Positions 42,434 through 44,056 of a DNA stretch of 44,056 bases are shown here, piece after piece; position 1 is the stretch's first letter; the number at the start of each line of letters is the position of its first letter. Position numbers and translations under genes: made by a program. This stretch comes from Pedobacter sp. ASV17. Lineage in GTDB: Bacteria; Bacteroidota; Bacteroidia; Sphingobacteriales; Sphingobacteriaceae. Under the pieces are notes generated by a model. It was not told where the DNA came from. It saw only the letters and a program-made list of their open reading frames with translations, and searched no databases. The stretch lies in assembly GCF_016429065.1 (NCBI RefSeq), contig NZ_JAELTX010000029.1, positions 1 through 44,056 of the forward strand. Direction: 5' to 3'.

Positions 42434-44056
42434 ATGACAGCTACACATTTATATCAAACTGGAATTATCGGTAATTGCTCTTACATCGCTCACATTCATA
42501 AAAATACTAATATCAGTTGGCTGTGCTGGCCAAAGTTCGATAGCTCCTTTGTTTTTGGTAGTATGCTCGATGAAGAAAAAGGTGGGAAATGTACTATTCT
42601 GCCTACTTCAGATTACAGCTCGCATCAATATTATGTAGAAAATACCAACGTATTACGAACAGAAATTACCGCTGCGGATGGTAGGTATCGAATTACAGAT
42701 TTTGCGCCTCGGTTCCATTTGCACGAACGGTATTTCAAACCCTTAATGCTCATTAGAAAAATAGAGCCTTTGGAAGGTAGTCCTAGGATAAAAATTGCCT
42801 GTGAGCCTGTTTGTGATTATGGTAGAAGTAAAATGAGAACAGCCATTGGTAGTAATCATATCGATTATATGGGCTGCGATGAAAATTTGCGCTTAACCAC
42901 CAACGTATCCCTGAATTATATTTCAAAAGAGCAGGACTTTGTGCTCAATGATGTGAAATACCTCATTTTTACCTATGGCTATGCTTTGGATGCTCCTATT
43001 GTGGCTACTGCCGAGCAATTTTTGAGAGAAACGACTGCTTATTGGCGGGTTTGGATTAAACATTCGTCTATTGCGGGTTTTTATCAGCCTTACGTTATTC
43101 GCTCGGCTTTGGTACTCAAAATACATCAATACGAAGACACTGGGGCCATCATCGCAGCAAGTACTACCAGTTTGCCCGAATCGCCTGGAAGTACTAGGAA
43201 TTGGGATTACCGTTATTGTTGGCTCCGTGATTCCTATTACACACTGACTTCTCTAAATCATATTGGCCACTTTGAGGAAATGGAAAAGTACTTCAACTAC
43301 ATTTCTGATATTACTTTTGATACGGACAAGCGCTACCAACCTTTGTACGGAATTACGGGCAAGCGTCACATTGTAGAGGAAACATTAGACCATTTGAAGG
43401 GGTACTTGGGCGAGCAGCCTATCCGTGTGGGTAATCAGGCTTATGAGCATATCCAGAATGATATTAACGGCCAGGTGCTTATTTCTATGCTGCCTCTTTA
43501 TACCGACCATCGTTTTGTTTTTTCTGAACGGGGGGATTCGGTTCGCTGGATAGAGGGGGTACTCCGAAAAATTGAAATGACCATTGACGAAAAAGATGCG
43601 GGGATTTGGGAGTTTAGGAACATTGCAAATATGCATTGCTACAGCAACTTGTTTCAATGGGCGGGGGCTAATGCAGCGCTAAAAATGGCGAAAACCATAG
43701 GAAATCAAGCGCTGGAAGATAGGGCAAAAATATTGATTGATAAGGCGGCTGCCCATATTGAAGCTTGTTATGACGAGGAACGCAAGGTATACACTAATGC
43801 TGTAGGGAGTAAACATTTGGATGCAAGTACGCTTCAATTGATCGTGATGAATTATCTGGATCCTTCGTCACAGCGAGCAAAAGACCATTTAGCGGGGTTG
43901 GAGAAGGAATTGAAAACGGAAGATGGTCTGTTTTACCGTTATCTGCATGCGGATGATTTTGGCAAGCCGAAGACAACTTTCCTTATTTGTGCTTTTTGGT
44001 ATGTGGAAGCCTTGGCTTGTGTAGGAAGGCTTGATGAAGCGATTCATGCGTTTGAA
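42434..44056 (+). CDS. GH15 glucoamylase-like glycoside hydrolase, cut by window edge
   Basis: From the ATG at 42434 there are 541 open codons to the right edge. The start (MTATHLYQTGIIGNCSYIAHI) is typical of bacterial GH15 proteins. The N-terminal beta-sandwich is followed by an (alpha/alpha)6 barrel with the substrate-binding RNWDYRYCWLRDSYYTL and general acid E393 in GIWEFRN. The catalytic base lies beyond the window. No signal peptide is seen, so it probably acts in the cytoplasm on glycogen or on trehalose-type sugars; some GH15 members are trehalases, and this cannot be decided here. It is a natural companion of glgA and glgC. Confidence 0.93.
   Translation, partial: MTATHLYQTGIIGNCSYIAHIHKNTNISWLCWPKFDSSFVFGSMLDEEKGGKCTILPTSDYSSHQYYVENTNVLRTEITAADGRYRITDFAPRFHLHERYFKPLMLIRKIEPLEGSPRIKIACEPVCDYGRSKMRTAIGSNHIDYMGCDENLRLTTNVSLNYISKEQDFVLNDVKYLIFTYGYALDAPIVATAEQFLRETTAYWRVWIKHSSIAGFYQPYVIRSALVLKIHQYEDTGAIIAASTTSLPESPGSTRNWDYRYCWLRDSYYTLTSLNHIGHFEEMEKYFNYISDITFDTDKRYQPLYGITGKRHIVEETLDHLKGYLGEQPIRVGNQAYEHIQNDINGQVLISMLPLYTDHRFVFSERGDSVRWIEGVLRKIEMTIDEKDAGIWEFRNIANMHCYSNLFQWAGANAALKMAKTIGNQALEDRAKILIDKAAAHIEACYDEERKVYTNAVGSKHLDASTLQLIVMNYLDPSSQRAKDHLAGLEKELKTEDGLFYRYLHADDFGKPKTTFLICAFWYVEALACVGRLDEAIHAFE

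Overview
The window looks like a chromosomal segment of an AT-rich Bacteroidota bacterium, most likely a Pedobacter-like member of the Sphingobacteriaceae. The reasons are: promoters of the TTTG-N17..20-TAnnTTTG type, weak or absent Shine-Dalgarno sequences, two-component sensors with a reporter propeller and LytTR/NarL partners, a carboxypeptidase-regulatory-domain TonB receptor, ankyrin/SHOCT proteins, the 'alternate' GlmU-like protein, futalosine-pathway menaquinone synthesis (MqnC), and many short intergenic hairpin repeats. The organism is inferred from gene content, not from a marker comparison. No prophage, insertion sequence, CRISPR array, tRNA or rRNA was seen.

Layout. 1-4.5 kb: the start of a long-chain acyl-CoA synthetase gene (leaving the left edge), a secreted protein built of about 20-residue KKDxFGN repeats, and two ankyrin-repeat genes. 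4.6-6.7 kb: compact iscS-iscU-iscA operon (minus strand). 6.9-7.6 kb: methylmalonyl-CoA epimerase with a small overlapping partner. 7.7-8.9 kb: CPA1-type Na+/H+ antiporter. 9.0-12.3 kb: TPR histidine kinase, NarL-type regulator and a lipoprotein, flanked by two copies of an ATACC-N7-GGTAT palindrome. 12.5-17.5 kb: ribosomal protein L31 type B, GlmU-like protein, tpiA, prmA, mpl and a small XRE regulator. 17.8-25 kb: an acetyltransferase-like protein, an acidic small protein, a propeller histidine kinase/LytTR pair, and a divergent pair of exported ferritin-like proteins. 25.1-29.5 kb: a small exported protein, mqnC and two overlapping M16 peptidase genes. 29.6-32.3 kb: metallophosphoesterase/PQQ-propeller fusion and two small lipoproteins. 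32.7-34.2 kb: guaB. 34.4-39.4 kb: a TonB-dependent receptor preceded by a Cys-rich leader ORF, a small membrane protein, a LOG-family protein and the siroheme methyltransferase gene. 39.6 kb to the right edge: glgA, glgC and a GH15 glucoamylase-like gene (partial), a storage-glucan block.

The most interesting locus is 34441-34617. A full Bacteroidota promoter is followed at the expected transcription start by a 17-nt box, CTACTAAATC-TA-TAGAT. Next comes a 28-codon ORF with three consecutive Cys codons, which form the left arm of a perfect 10-bp hairpin. The right arm of that hairpin ends 24 nt before the TonB receptor start. The same 17-nt box (15/17 identical) overlaps the promoter of the siroheme (sulfite reductase cofactor) gene at 38486. 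Together this suggests a sulfur/cysteine-responsive circuit: a shared operator plus a poly-Cys leader controlling an outer-membrane uptake gene. A second regulatory signal is the palindrome pair around the NarL-type two-component genes. A third layer is the set of dispersed intergenic hairpins, including two 33-nt families with the same 15-bp-stem/3-nt-loop design and several GC-rich terminator-like elements.
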